Positions 9,014 to 17,228 of a stretch of 64,000 nt of DNA are shown here, piece after piece (the first letter of the stretch is position 1; every line of letters begins with the position of its first letter). A model generated the notes under the pieces. That model did not search any database. It worked only from the letters and a program-made list of their open reading frames with translations, and was not told the DNA's origin. The translations under genes were made by a program, and so were the position numbers. This stretch comes from Thermogemmatispora carboxidivorans (GTDB taxonomy: Bacteria; Chloroflexota; Ktedonobacteria; Ktedonobacterales; Ktedonobacteraceae). The stretch covers positions 3,224,001 through 3,288,000 of the forward strand of contig NZ_JNIM01000001.1 of NCBI RefSeq assembly GCF_000702505.1, written 5' to 3'.

Positions 9014-9724
9014 CCATCTCCCTCGTCGATAGGCCGTCTGACTGCGCCATGTTCCCCGAGCGCCGTCACAGTCACTACTGCGACATCACAGCACTGCGAG
9101 GACGTCGTGAACCGCACGCAGCCGCGACGATGGAGCCGCAACTGCTCCGGCAACGCTGCGGACGAACCAGATCAACGGTGGAACAGGCTGTCTTCGGGCC
9201 ACGCTCCCCCAGCTGGCCCTGAGATCAGCGTAAGGATCGCTTGCGGGAAGGGCACCCCGCCAGCCAGGTCTGTCTCTGAGGCTGCTGCTTCTCTAGCTGG
9301 CGCTTCCCAAGATTAATTGGTACATTTGCCTATCTTACTTTCACAAGAGTAATGATACACGGCCCCTGTAAGATAGTCAAGTGTACCAACCAACTGCAGC
9401 GCTTGCGGCTCAGCACAGACAGCCGCAGCGTCAAGAAGGGCCAGCGCAAGGAGCGGTCGTCTGACTCGCCCGCGTCCGGCGGATCGGCGGGATCAGGGCT
9501 TGTGCGAGCAGGGGCGAGAGCGCTTCCTTTCTGTCTGCTCGTTGTGCCTCTATTCAAGAGCCGTGGCCTTCGATTATCATGGTAGGAGGTGGAAGAGCGG
9601 AGAGCGCGAGGCAGATAAGCGAGCAAGGGAGCAAGTCAGAGCAAAGAGAGGCTGGCCAGCTGACAAGACCAGAGCTTGTCGCCTGGCAGCGCTCTTCAGT
9701 GTAACAGTTATGAGGGAGTCTGGT
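9014..9724. other. 711-base divergent intergenic region between GH92 and iolB
   Basis: No supported gene. It must contain the promoters for GH92 (leftward) and iolB (rightward). The dominant structure is a long imperfect palindrome at 9317-9389, listed separately. The open frames here are low-complexity Arg/Ser/Pro translations typical of noncoding high-GC DNA. Confidence 0.55.
9317..9389. promoter_or_regulatory. Paired 22-base inverted repeat (20/22 matches)
   Basis: Left arm 9317-9338 begins TTGGTACA and ends TATCTTAC; right arm 9368-9389 begins GTAAGATA and ends TGTACCAA. The six bases between the two blocks in each arm match at four positions, giving 20 of 22 complementary bases across a 29-base spacer. 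In a divergent promoter region this is best read as two facing copies of one regulator site. Confidence 0.5.
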
Positions 9725-10594
9725 ATGGGTTTGCTCATTCGTCCAAGCCCAGGGCCGGCCCAGGCCGAGGGGTTGCAGGCGAGGCTTAGGGTTACCCCGT
9801 CCTCGGCTGGCTGGCGCTATGTATCGTTCACGGTTTATCACCTGCGCGCAGGCCAGCGTCTCAGCGGAGCGGCGGAGGGTCAGGAGAGCCTGGTGATGAT
9901 TCTGACGGGTGTAGGCGAAGCCTGGCTGAACGGCCAGGCGCTGGGGGAAGTGGGTGAGCGCCTGAGCGTCTTTGACGACCGCTCTCCCTACGCCCTCTAT
10001 CTCTCCGTCGATGGGCATTACGAGATCGTCTGTCGCTCCGCGGAAATGGAGATCGCTGTGGCCGCGGCGCCGGCAACCGAGCAGCATCTACCAGCACGCC
10101 TGATCGGGCCGAGCGATATCAGTCTAGAGCTTCGCGGCTCTGGCCAGACAGAGCGCCGCATCCGTCATATTCTGGATACCGACCAGGAGGCTGAGCGTCT
10201 GATCGCCGTCGAGGTGATCACTCCAGGCGGCAACTGGTCGTCGTTTCCGCCGCACAAGCACGATACCGAGAATCCGCCGCACGAGTCGTATCTTGAGGAG
10301 ACCTACTATCACCATATCCAGCCGGCGGATGGTTTTGCCATTCAGCGTGTCTACACCTATGACGGGCTGGACGAGACCATGACAGTACACGATGGTGAGC
10401 TGGTGCTGGTGCCGCGCGGCTACCATACGGTGGCGGCGGTGCCGGGTTGCGACCTGTACTATCTGAACGTCATGGCCGGTCCGCGTCGGGCCTGGCAGTA
10501 CCAGGTTGATGCCGCCTTCCGGCGCCTGCTGCCGCCCTCTGGCTCGATTATGGGCACCGTGCTACGCCCCGGCGCTTCGCACGCGGGCGGCTGA
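9725..10594 (+). CDS. iolB: 5-deoxy-glucuronate isomerase
   Basis: IolB isomerises 5-deoxy-D-glucuronate to 2-deoxy-5-keto-gluconate in cytoplasmic myo-inositol degradation. The 289-residue protein is a bicupin of the KduI/IolB family. It carries the metal-binding signature PHKHDTENPPHESYLEETYYH in its second half, followed by the VLVPRGYHTVAAVPGCDLYYLNVMAGP segment. ATG 9725 is chosen because GAGGGAG lies six bases upstream; in-frame frames further upstream (ATG 9710, GTG further left) lack this. No other inositol gene lies in the window, so it works with iol genes elsewhere or has been separated from them. Confidence 0.92.
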   Translation: MGLLIRPSPGPAQAEGLQARLRVTPSSAGWRYVSFTVYHLRAGQRLSGAAEGQESLVMILTGVGEAWLNGQALGEVGERLSVFDDRSPYALYLSVDGHYEIVCRSAEMEIAVAAAPATEQHLPARLIGPSDISLELRGSGQTERRIRHILDTDQEAERLIAVEVITPGGNWSSFPPHKHDTENPPHESYLEETYYHHIQPADGFAIQRVYTYDGLDETMTVHDGELVLVPRGYHTVAAVPGCDLYYLNVMAGPRRAWQYQVDAAFRRLLPPSGSIMGTVLRPGASHAGG

Positions 10595-10783
10595 GGTCAG
10601 GTCCAGCTGGAGCGGGTCTGCACTGTTATGGGAAGCGCACACACTGGAACATGGTCGCGTCCACCGGCTGCGCGCCGCAGCAGCAGGCCCACAGCGCGCG
10701 CTATCTCGAGCTGCTGGCGCGCAGGCGTGAGATGGGGACGCCCGTGGGGCCGTGAGCGACCCGATCAGGGCCGGCTATTCAGG

Positions 10784-11668
10784 TCAGGCTGGCTTGCGTC
10801 CCCAGGCCACTACAGCCACTACCAGGCCGCGGAAATCCCCGGCCTGCATCTCGGCCAGGGCCTGCTGAGCCAGCCGCTCCAGCTCTTCTCTGGTAGCCAG
10901 GCCCATGTGAACCAGGAAGGGGCGCGAGACCTCGAGCAAAATCATGACGTCCTTGAAGAAGCCGTAGTGGGCTGGCGCTTCGCTGGACCAGTCCAGGGCG
11001 CTGGCACGCAGACGCACCTGCTCGAAGCCGCTCTGGCGCAGGAAGGGTGCCAGCTGCGGAGTGATGCCAATATGGCGCCCGTCCGGGGAAAAGCTCTGGC
11101 CAGCACGCTTGAGGGCCTGAAAGCTTAAGGCAAAGAAGCGTTCGGTCGCTTCGCTATTGGTCAGCGGCCCCTCGGTATCTGTGAGACAGAGCACCCCGCC
11201 TGGCTTGAGCAGGCGCCAGCACTCTTTAAGGAGTTCGGGCCAGGCCGCCGGCAGCATGAAGCTGCTTAGCAAGCGTCCATTGATGACATCAAAGGAGGCG
11301 TCGGGAAAAGACATCGGCTTCATGACATCCATGACCATGAAGCCAGCGTTGTCCAGGCGCCGCGCCTGGGCCTGGGCGCGCGCGTACTCGATCATGCTCG
11401 GGCTGATATCAACGCCAATGAAATCGGCCTGGGGATAGAGAAAGGCCGCTTCCAGCACCCAGCCCCCCGGCCCACAGGCCAGGTCAAGGACACGCCCCCC
11501 TTCCGAAAGAGCCAGCTCCTCGGGGAAGACGCCCCCCATTGCCTCGATCGCCAGACGATTCTGCTGCATGAGACGCGCCAGTTCGGCAGCCTGCTCGGTA
11601 TCAATATGATAGGTCGAGCCTGCCCCGGCTTCTGTCTTGGCTGCATCATGCTCATCAGGGGAAGCCAT
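10784..11668 (-). CDS. Class I SAM-dependent methyltransferase
   Basis: Seven-strand Rossmann methyltransferase, 294 residues, substrate unknown. Motif I is RVLDLACGPGGWVLEAA (about residues 58-74), followed by the acidic VDISPSMIEYAR strand, a VMDVMKPMSFPDASFDVIN motif, and LKPGGVLCLTD. A C-terminal alpha-helical extension (about residues 215-290) is typical of small-molecule methyltransferases. ATG 11668 has GAGGAGAGC about 8 bases upstream. It lies downstream of livM by about 240 bases on the same strand; whether it belongs to that operon is unclear. Confidence 0.85.
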   Translation of the reverse strand: MASPDEHDAAKTEAGAGSTYHIDTEQAAELARLMQQNRLAIEAMGGVFPEELALSEGGRVLDLACGPGGWVLEAAFLYPQADFIGVDISPSMIEYARAQAQARRLDNAGFMVMDVMKPMSFPDASFDVINGRLLSSFMLPAAWPELLKECWRLLKPGGVLCLTDTEGPLTNSEATERFFALSFQALKRAGQSFSPDGRHIGITPQLAPFLRQSGFEQVRLRASALDWSSEAPAHYGFFKDVMILLEVSRPFLVHMGLATREELERLAQQALAEMQAGDFRGLVVAVVAWGRKPA

Positions 11669-11909
11669 GACTTTGCTCTCCTCTTCGCTGCACTGACTGC
11701 ATTTCGCTTAGAAGGCAAGATCACCCGCAGCAAAGGTAGCAGCGTTGCCAATTCCGTGTCATGTCACACCAGATCTCATCAGAGCTATCTCGCTGGGCGG
11801 TCCCGCCTGTTTTGCCTCTTTGCTTGAGCATAGCAGAGCAAGGCAGCGCCTGACAAGTCCTGGCGCTCTTTGGCCCTTGCCTATGTCAGGGAATCGAGCC
11901 AAACAAAAC

Positions 11910-12923
11910 CTAGACCGTCAAGCGGCGTCCGCGCACACGGCGCACCAGGCCCATGACGCCAGAGGGAGCCAGGAGCGCCACCAGAATCAGGATCACTCCA
12001 AAGACCACACGATCAAACTCTGGCGGGAGCGCGGTCCCCAAGAACGGCAGTTCGCCGGCCAGAATGCGCAGTACCTGGGCCGTCACCAGCATCAGCGGCA
12101 CCCCAATGACTGGCCCCTGCCAGGTGCCCAGGCCCCCGACCAGACTCATCAGCACCACATCGATCGAAATATCCAGGCTGAAGGTTCCTTGTGGCTCAAT
12201 ATAGCTCGTATGAAAGGCATAGATTGCCCCCGCAATGCCAGCGATACAGGCGCCCAACAGCAGGGCCTGCGTCTTCAGCCAGGTCGTACGCACCCCCAGG
12301 ATCTCCGCCGGGTCCTCATCCTCACGAATGGCCACCAGGGCATAGCCAAAGCGTGCATGCTCGATGAGGAAGGCCAGCAGCACCGTCAACACCATCAGGA
12401 ACAGAAAAGCATAATAGAATATTTGTTCGTTTGTGAAGGCATCGAATGGCAAAGCGGGCATATAGATTCCGCTGGCGCCTCCTGTGATTCCGAGATTCGT
12501 GACCAGCACCTGCGTTAGAAAGCTGATGATCAGCGTCAGAATAGCGAAATAGACTCCGCGCAAGCGCAGGGCCGGCACCCCCACCAGCAGGGCTACCACT
12601 GTGGCGACGCTTCCCGCCAGCGGAATGGTCAGCAAAGGATGGACATTATACTGAGTGCAGAGTACGCCGGCGGTATAGGCGCCAACGCCAAAGAAGGTCA
12701 CCATGCCGAAATTGAGGTAGCCGGCGTAGCCACCCAGAATATTCCAGCCCTCTGCCAGCATGATATACATAAAGACCGAAGACAGGGTTGTCACCCAGTC
12801 CAGAGGGATCAAGACGCCGAGCAACGCCAGCAAGCCGACCGCCGCCGCCGCACCCAGTCCGCGATAGAGCCAACTCCGCCAACGTGCTCCGGTCGCCACC
12901 CGCTCAAGCAGGGCACTACTCAT
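11910..12923 (-). CDS. livM: Branched-chain amino acid-type ABC transporter permease LivM
   Basis: Second permease of a HAAT-family importer, about 337 residues with roughly ten membrane segments. It shows the LivM landmarks: AEGWNILGGYAGYLNFG near the N-terminus and a VGGLGTWQGPVIG loop near the C-terminus that contacts the ATPase. ATG 12923 is preferred to the longer in-frame start because GGGAGG lies about nine bases upstream. It follows livH after 95 bases. HAAT systems carry branched-chain amino acids, amides, urea or aromatic acids; the substrate cannot be read from the sequence. Confidence 0.9.
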   Translation of the reverse strand: MSSALLERVATGARWRSWLYRGLGAAAAVGLLALLGVLIPLDWVTTLSSVFMYIMLAEGWNILGGYAGYLNFGMVTFFGVGAYTAGVLCTQYNVHPLLTIPLAGSVATVVALLVGVPALRLRGVYFAILTLIISFLTQVLVTNLGITGGASGIYMPALPFDAFTNEQIFYYAFLFLMVLTVLLAFLIEHARFGYALVAIREDEDPAEILGVRTTWLKTQALLLGACIAGIAGAIYAFHTSYIEPQGTFSLDISIDVVLMSLVGGLGTWQGPVIGVPLMLVTAQVLRILAGELPFLGTALPPEFDRVVFGVILILVALLAPSGVMGLVRRVRGRRLTV

Positions 12924-13018
12924 AGCGATTATCCTCCCGCTCGCTTCGTGCTGCCGCGTCCAGCCGCAGCGCAGCCGGACAGCCACTTCACCGCGCTCTC
13001 ACTCCGTCTCAGCACTCG

Positions 13019-13909
13019 TCAGAGCGCGCGGCTCTGGCTTCCGGCCAGGCCCTGACCGCGCACCAGCAGCGCGACCACCAGCAGCAGATAGACGATGAAG
13101 TAGACATACTGGAAAGGGAAGAGGATACTGCTCACGGTCTCGATCAGGCCAATGAGCAGGCCGGCCAGCAGCGTATTGCGAATGCTGCCCAGGCCGCCGA
13201 TGACCACCACGAGGAAGGCCCAGGCCAGCCAACGATAGTGGTCCTGGGGATCAAAAGGGAAGATCATGGCTAATACCACCCCTCCAATGCCGGCGGTTGC
13301 CGTTGCCAGACCAAAGACCAGCAGCGAGAGACGATCGGTATCAATGCCCGAGATGCGAGCCGCGTCGCGATTTTGGGCCATCGCGCGGATGGCCTTGCCG
13401 TAGAGCGTTGAGCGCAGAAAGGTATCGAGGAGGACCACGAGAGCCAGGGCGATGACGGCGGCGATCAGGCGTGGTACGGCGATGGCGATGCCATCGAGGG
13501 TCAGCGAGGCATTGGTATAGCTCACCGTGAGCACTTGCGTATCGGTCGTCCAGCGCAGGATCGCCGCCCCTTCAATCACCACCAGAACCCCGAAGAGCAC
13601 CAGCAAGCCGGTGGTCTGCGAGGTGCGGGCCACGCGGCTGATCAGCAAGCGCTCCAGGAGGACCCCGATCAGGAAAAAGACTGGCACGGCGACCACGGCA
13701 CTGATGATAGGATCAAGGCCCAGGCGCTGCAGCAGCTCTAAGGCAAGATAGGAGCCAAGCATGATGAGGGTGCTATGAGCGACGTTGACCACCCCCATGA
13801 TACCCAGCGTCAGGCTCAGGCCGAGCGAGATCAGGGTATAGACCAGGCCGAGTAGCAGGCCATTGATCAGCGCCTGCACCAGCAGCGACAGGCTGATCGT
13901 TGTCAGCAT
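13019..13909 (-). CDS. livH: Branched-chain amino acid-type ABC transporter permease LivH
   Basis: First permease of the HAAT importer, 296 residues, about eight membrane segments. It has the LivH N-terminus (LINGLLLGLVYTLISLGLSL), a VNVAHSTLIMLGSYLAL motif, an AMAQNRDAARISGID cytoplasmic loop and VVIGGLGSIRNTLLAGLLIG near the end. ATG 13909 follows AAAGGAGAGG at good spacing. It sits 30 bases after livF in a same-strand operon. Confidence 0.92.
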   Translation of the reverse strand: MLTTISLSLLVQALINGLLLGLVYTLISLGLSLTLGIMGVVNVAHSTLIMLGSYLALELLQRLGLDPIISAVVAVPVFFLIGVLLERLLISRVARTSQTTGLLVLFGVLVVIEGAAILRWTTDTQVLTVSYTNASLTLDGIAIAVPRLIAAVIALALVVLLDTFLRSTLYGKAIRAMAQNRDAARISGIDTDRLSLLVFGLATATAGIGGVVLAMIFPFDPQDHYRWLAWAFLVVVIGGLGSIRNTLLAGLLIGLIETVSSILFPFQYVYFIVYLLLVVALLVRGQGLAGSQSRAL

Positions 13910-13939
13910 CGCGCCTCTCCTTTTTCTCTTCTGCCCAAA

Positions 13940-14731
13940 CTAAAAGCGCAGCCAGCTCTTGATCAGTGCTTCCAGGCGGTCCTCGAAAGCGCCGCGCTCG
14001 CCCTCCAGGTTGTTGCGGCCATACTCCAGCGTGTAGACATAATCGGCCAGGGCCACGGCGGCGCGCACATTCTGATCGACCAGGAGAATGGTCCGCTGCT
14101 CTTCCTTGAGACGTGCAATTTCCTCATAGACCTGATCGACAATGACCGGCGCCAGACCCACCGAAGGCTCGTCGATCAGGATGACACGCGGGCTGGCCAT
14201 CATCATGCGCCCAATCTCAACCAGGCGCTGCTGACCGCCGCTCAGGCTGCCGGCCTGTTTCTGGCGCCACTCTTTGAGCAAGGGATAGCGCGCATAGATC
14301 GCCTCCAGGGCCGCACTCAGGCGGCGGCGGTCGCGCATCAGGAGCCAGCCGCCGATTTCCAGGTTCTCCTGGACTGTCAACTCGGGAAAGACCGAGCGGC
14401 CCTGTGGGAGCAGAGCCATGCCTAGCGCCAGACGTCGATGAGGCGGCACAGCAGTGATCTCGCGTCCGTCAAGCAGGACCTGCCCGCTGCGCGGCCTGAG
14501 CAGGCCATAGAGGATGCGCAAGGCCGTCGATTTGCCCGAGCCATTCGGTCCCAGCAGCACGGTCACTTTCCCGGGACGAGCCAGGAGGCTAACGTTGTTC
14601 AGCACCAGGTCGTGACTATAGTAGCCGGCAGTGACCCCGCGCATACTCAAGCCGGCGCTCGTATCGGCCACCAGCCCATTGGGCGACGGCCTGCCAGAGC
14701 CTGCCGGCACGTCAGCGGCGTGCCTCATCAT
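13940..14731 (-). CDS. livF: HAAT ABC transporter ATP-binding protein LivF
   Basis: ATPase of the importer, 263 residues from the chosen start. Walker A is LLGPNGSGKSTAL, signature LSGGQQRLVEIGRMM, Walker B VILIDEPSVGLAP, and the H-loop region is replaced by the usual LivF VDQN segment. The frame is open further upstream (to 14776), but that extension would read MFFFFFFR from a microsatellite and overlap livG by 49 bases. ATG 14731-14729 overlaps the livG stop by four bases (ATGA) and is the likely start. Confidence 0.92.
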   Translation of the reverse strand: MMRHAADVPAGSGRPSPNGLVADTSAGLSMRGVTAGYYSHDLVLNNVSLLARPGKVTVLLGPNGSGKSTALRILYGLLRPRSGQVLLDGREITAVPPHRRLALGMALLPQGRSVFPELTVQENLEIGGWLLMRDRRRLSAALEAIYARYPLLKEWRQKQAGSLSGGQQRLVEIGRMMMASPRVILIDEPSVGLAPVIVDQVYEEIARLKEEQRTILLVDQNVRAAVALADYVYTLEYGRNNLEGERGAFEDRLEALIKSWLRF

Positions 14732-15531
14732 GACGGATGCCCTCCTGCCTGTTCGAAAGAAGAAGAAGAAGAACATGACGACGAAGGCGAGGTCTGGGCC
14801 TGGCCTTGTCCTCCGGCATGGCCCAGATAGGCGGCGATCACATCGGGGTGCTCGCTGACCTCCTGCGGGGTCCCGCGGGCGATGATCTGGCCGTAGCTCA
14901 TGCAGATGATGGTCCGCGCCAGACTCATCAGGTCGGGAATCTCGTGGCTGACGATAATAAAGGAGACCCGGCGCTCTTGCTGCGCCTCACGGATGCGCTC
15001 CAGCAACAGGGCCTTGATCTCGGGATGGACGCCGCCAAACGGCTCGTCCATCAACACGAGCCGCGGCTCGGTCATTAAGGCCCGAGCAAACTCTAACAGC
15101 TTCTGCTGACCGCCAGATAGCTCGCTGGCCGGCAGGGCTTGATAGCGCTCCAGACCGACAAAGGTCAGTAGCTGGCGGGCCCGCTCTTGGGCTACGGAGC
15201 CAGGTAGATGGGCATGCACCAGCGGCACCAGCATATTCTGAGCGACGGTGAGCGTGTGGAAAACGCGCGCATTCTGAAAGGTACGGCTGATGCCCAACAA
15301 GGCCAGCTGATGGGGACGCAGGTTACGTGTAGGGCGGCCCAGATAGCGGATCTCTCCACTCTCGGGCCGATAGAGGCCATTCAAGGTATTGAGCAGGGTG
15401 GTCTTGCCGGAGCCGTTGGGTCCAATGAGGCCCATGATAGAGCCAGCTTCCAGCGTAAACGAGACGCGCTCTAGCGCCACAATGCTCCCGAAGCGTTTCG
15501 AGAGGGAGTCGACCTGCAAGACAGGTTCCAT
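14728..15531 (-). CDS. livG: HAAT ABC transporter ATP-binding protein LivG
   Basis: Partner ATPase, about 267 residues. Walker A GLIGPNGSGKTTLLN, the LivG-specific RTFQNARVF segment, signature LSGGQQKLLEFARAL and Walker B RLVLMDEPFGGVHP are all present. ATG 15531 is preferred over the longer start at 15573 because GGGAGAG lies just upstream. The C-terminus is odd: a Ser-rich tail (SSSSCSSSSSFEQAGG) encoded by an AGA/AGAA-type simple repeat at about 14757-14795, unlike normal LivG ends, immediately before the overlap with livF. Confidence 0.92.
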   Translation of the reverse strand: MEPVLQVDSLSKRFGSIVALERVSFTLEAGSIMGLIGPNGSGKTTLLNTLNGLYRPESGEIRYLGRPTRNLRPHQLALLGISRTFQNARVFHTLTVAQNMLVPLVHAHLPGSVAQERARQLLTFVGLERYQALPASELSGGQQKLLEFARALMTEPRLVLMDEPFGGVHPEIKALLLERIREAQQERRVSFIIVSHEIPDLMSLARTIICMSYGQIIARGTPQEVSEHPDVIAAYLGHAGGQGQAQTSPSSSCSSSSSFEQAGGHPS

Positions 15532-15621
15532 CGTTACTCTCCCATGTCGAAGACGTGCCAGAGGGAGGGTCACCCTCGCGGCGCCAGTGCCGGGAGGCTG
15601 GCCCTCCTACCGTGCGCGTCG

Positions 15622-16857
15622 CTACTGCAGTTGTGGCTTGGCGGTAGCCCGGCTGGGAGGCCAGACTACCTCGTTCTTGCCGTTGAGATACTGCACGAGC
15701 ACGGCATTGTAGTGGGGCATACCGTATTGATCAAAGGTCAGCGGACCATTGACAGTGTTGAAGCGATGATTCAGGACATAGGCCCGCAGTTGCTGCTGAT
15801 CGAGGGTGCGCGCACCCTCGACCGCCTGCTGCATGACCTGCAGAATGGTCATGGCCACGGCGGCGTACTGGCTGAAGACGGTCTCATGCCGTACCTGCTG
15901 CAGCATGGTGAAGAGATCCTTGAGGCCATCGTAGTTGTCACTGGGTACAGCCATCGCTGTCGAGAAAATACCCTCGCCAGCAGGCCCCAACTGGGCCCAG
16001 TAGGGCAGCGAGGTCACGAGCGAGCCACAGGCGCAGTAGATCTTGGGCTTGAAGCCGAGCGAGTAGGCGGTACGCGCGATGAGGGCCGCCGGGTTGGGCA
16101 GCGAGAGCGCAAAGAAGAGATCGACTTTGGCCGCCTTGGCTCGCTGAATGAGGCCACTGACGTCGGTGGCCGTGGGTGGATATTCTTCATTGAGAACGAT
16201 CTGCATCCCGCGCTGCCTGGCAAAGTTGATGACGCCGCCCTGACCCTGGTAGCCGTCGCGCACGGCCAGCGTAAAGGGATTCTGCTCGGTAACAATACCG
16301 ACGCGCGTGGGCCGCTCGCTGGCGGGCAGGGAGTCAATCATCTCGAAGACGCCGCGACTGTAGTCAGGCTCCTGGTAGGTGTAGGAGCCGATCATCGATT
16401 GCGTGCTCTTGAAGAGCTTGATGCTCACGAAGCCGCCGTTCCAGAGGATCATGTGGTTGGCGGCAGCAATCGGCAGCACGGCCCCGCCAATGGCTGTCGT
16501 ATAGGGCGAGAGCAGGAGATTGACTTTGTCTTGATGGATGAGCCGCTGGTAGAGGCTCTGGGCCGTGGCCGGGTTGCTCTCGTCGTCGTAAATAATCATT
16601 TTGACGGGATGGCCAAGTAGGCCACCGTGGCTGTTTACTTGCTGGAGCCAGTAATCATAAGTGGCCTTGTAGTCTGCCGAGGGGCCAGCATAGGCCCCGG
16701 TCAGGCCAAGGGTGCCGCCGATGACAATCGGCTGACCTGCCGGTGGCAGCCCGTTCGCAGAGCTGGAGCTGCTGCCTGTGTTCTGGGCGGCGCTGCAACC
16801 GGTCAACATCAGGATCAGCAGCATGGTCGTCGTGATGAAGAGACGAAAAGACTTCAT
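15622..16857 (-). CDS. HAAT ABC transporter substrate-binding lipoprotein
   Basis: Periplasmic-binding-fold type I protein, 411 residues, that captures the ligand for the LivGFHM importer outside the membrane. The N-terminus is a lipoprotein signal (MKSFRLFITTTMLLILMLTG then Cys). The mature domain begins PIVIGGTLGLTGAYAGPSADYK and contains the family's VKMIIYDDESNPATAQSLYQRLI segment. ATG 16857 is selected because AAGGAGG lies six bases upstream; a longer reading adds MRKEDD only. It is the first gene of the importer operon, upstream of livG by 90 bases. Confidence 0.92.
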   Translation of the reverse strand: MKSFRLFITTTMLLILMLTGCSAAQNTGSSSSSANGLPPAGQPIVIGGTLGLTGAYAGPSADYKATYDYWLQQVNSHGGLLGHPVKMIIYDDESNPATAQSLYQRLIHQDKVNLLLSPYTTAIGGAVLPIAAANHMILWNGGFVSIKLFKSTQSMIGSYTYQEPDYSRGVFEMIDSLPASERPTRVGIVTEQNPFTLAVRDGYQGQGGVINFARQRGMQIVLNEEYPPTATDVSGLIQRAKAAKVDLFFALSLPNPAALIARTAYSLGFKPKIYCACGSLVTSLPYWAQLGPAGEGIFSTAMAVPSDNYDGLKDLFTMLQQVRHETVFSQYAAVAMTILQVMQQAVEGARTLDQQQLRAYVLNHRFNTVNGPLTFDQYGMPHYNAVLVQYLNGKNEVVWPPSRATAKPQLQ

Positions 16858-17228
16858 GTCGTCCTCCTTACGCAACGCCGCGCGACAGAACAGGCGGGCA
16901 AGCCTGTCTCCGGCGGGAAGTCACCGTCCTCCCGTGCAGGTGGGCGCTCCTGCTTCCTGCTCTCTGTCCGTGTGGACGCCCCGCAATCCACAGGGAACGA
17001 CAGCCCGCCTGTGGACCTGCCGCAGAACGACGCTGTTCGTGTCGCTGCTCTGCAGTGCCCTGCTTCAGTGAAGGCCCATGAGGGCAAACAAAGGCACTTT
17101 TTAGACGTTCGTCCGTTCTTCCTCTCCCCTATCCCTTAGCCATTGGTGTGAATGTGCGTGTGCGCGCGTATGCAGGTATGGGTGTGTGATCGCCCTGGGC
17201 GAGCGACCCTGATAGACGGCCCCCAGCT
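16858..17228. other. 371-base gap between E2 gene and importer operon
   Basis: No gene supported. It contains a short inverted repeat CCACAGG (16988-16994) and CCTGTGG (17008-17014). This is the likely promoter and leader region of the importer operon, with the 3' end of the dehydrogenase operon on the other side. Confidence 0.45.

Noticed and set aside
15544..16620. 358-codon plus-strand frame
   Set aside because: Antisense to the HAAT binding protein, which has a clear signal and lipobox on the other strand.
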